Assembly: GCA_964016985.1 (NCBI GenBank)
Contig: OZ024821.1
Coordinates: forward strand, 18,211,293-18,275,292
DNA: 64,000 nt
From: Anodontia alba
Lineage: Eukaryota > Mollusca > Bivalvia > Lucinida > Lucinidae
Direction of reading: 5' to 3'
The position numbers and the translations under genes are program-made. The notes beneath the pieces were generated by a model. It had not been told where the DNA came from. It saw nothing but the letters and a program-made list of their open reading frames with translations, and ran no database searches. The first letter of the stretch is position 1. Each line of letters begins with the position of its first letter. Below, one piece after another: positions 63,836-64,000 of the stretch.

Positions 63836-64000
63836 AGCGCCGGCTTAAGCGGTATTCGATTTTCAAAATAACCAGGATGGGTTCAATGTTTCCAAAGAAA
63901 ATAAAATAAAACCTGCACTATGATTATGTACGGAGGGACTTTTTACTGGTGCCACACGACACAACACCAGCTACAGAAGTTACAGAAGAATAAAATAAAA

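Larger units (their letters stand above)
63120..64000 (+). repeat. tandem GGAAACAAAGAACAC-type units, first with a MITE inside
   Basis: Unit 1 runs from GATTGCCTTTGGAAACAAAG (63168) through CGGTTTGATTGAGTCTCTTC, GCCGGCTTAAGCGGTATC and GATGATGTACGGGTAGAC, then (after the MITE) TTTTTACGGCCGCCACACGG. Unit 2 restarts at CTGCTTTTGGAAACACG (63708), with CACTATGATTATGTACGGAG and GGTGCCACACGACACAACAC at its end. The array runs off the window. Confidence 0.78.

Overview
The window reads as a stretch of a repeat-rich animal genome, most likely a bivalve mollusc. It has spliced genes with GT-AG introns, tRNA-derived SINEs, mariner and jockey-like elements, roughly 150-bp tandem arrays and very dense palindromic MITEs. 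The phylum is inferred from the style of the repeats; nothing here names a species.

One host gene is clear. Seven exons on the + strand, between 45285 and 62324, encode the membrane hairpin and the whole SPFH/band-7 region of a stomatin-family protein. They give 269 codons ending in TGA. All junctions are GT/AG and the reading phase is kept across every one. The first coding exon with the start codon was not found. A possible lone exon of another gene lies on the - strand at about 39362-39510.

The left half (1-32 kb) is mostly mobile and tandem DNA. It holds a decayed mariner (125-1100), a 485-bp-period tandem element ending in a hairpin (2165-4598), a ~150-bp tandem array (5350-7930), SINE bodies, and a jockey-like reverse transcriptase open for 729 codons (12170-14359, - strand) with one stop just upstream. 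It also holds an inverted-repeat element with G-run termini (17341-18337), a ~125-bp tandem array (19600-20345), a nearly intact mariner with 33-bp perfect terminal repeats and one internal stop (23224-24567), and a second ~150-bp array (29230-30930).

From 31.5 to 45 kb there is a second mariner relic and a 5'-truncated retrotransposon (33272-34761). That retrotransposon sits in a heptamer array with a 10-bp target duplication and itself carries a MITE. Many fold-back elements surround it. The stomatin introns and flanks (45-64 kb) are packed with the same families.

The most unusual pattern is the palindromes. Several unrelated-looking MITE families carry near-perfect hairpin cores. Core arm sequences differ between copies, yet the two arms within a copy stay complementary. 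One core motif (GTACTCRTTAGAANCGCC) occurs inside elements with different terminal repeats. Two insertions of the commonest family into recognisable retrotransposon reading frames left no target-site duplication. No bacterial, viral or CRISPR features were seen.
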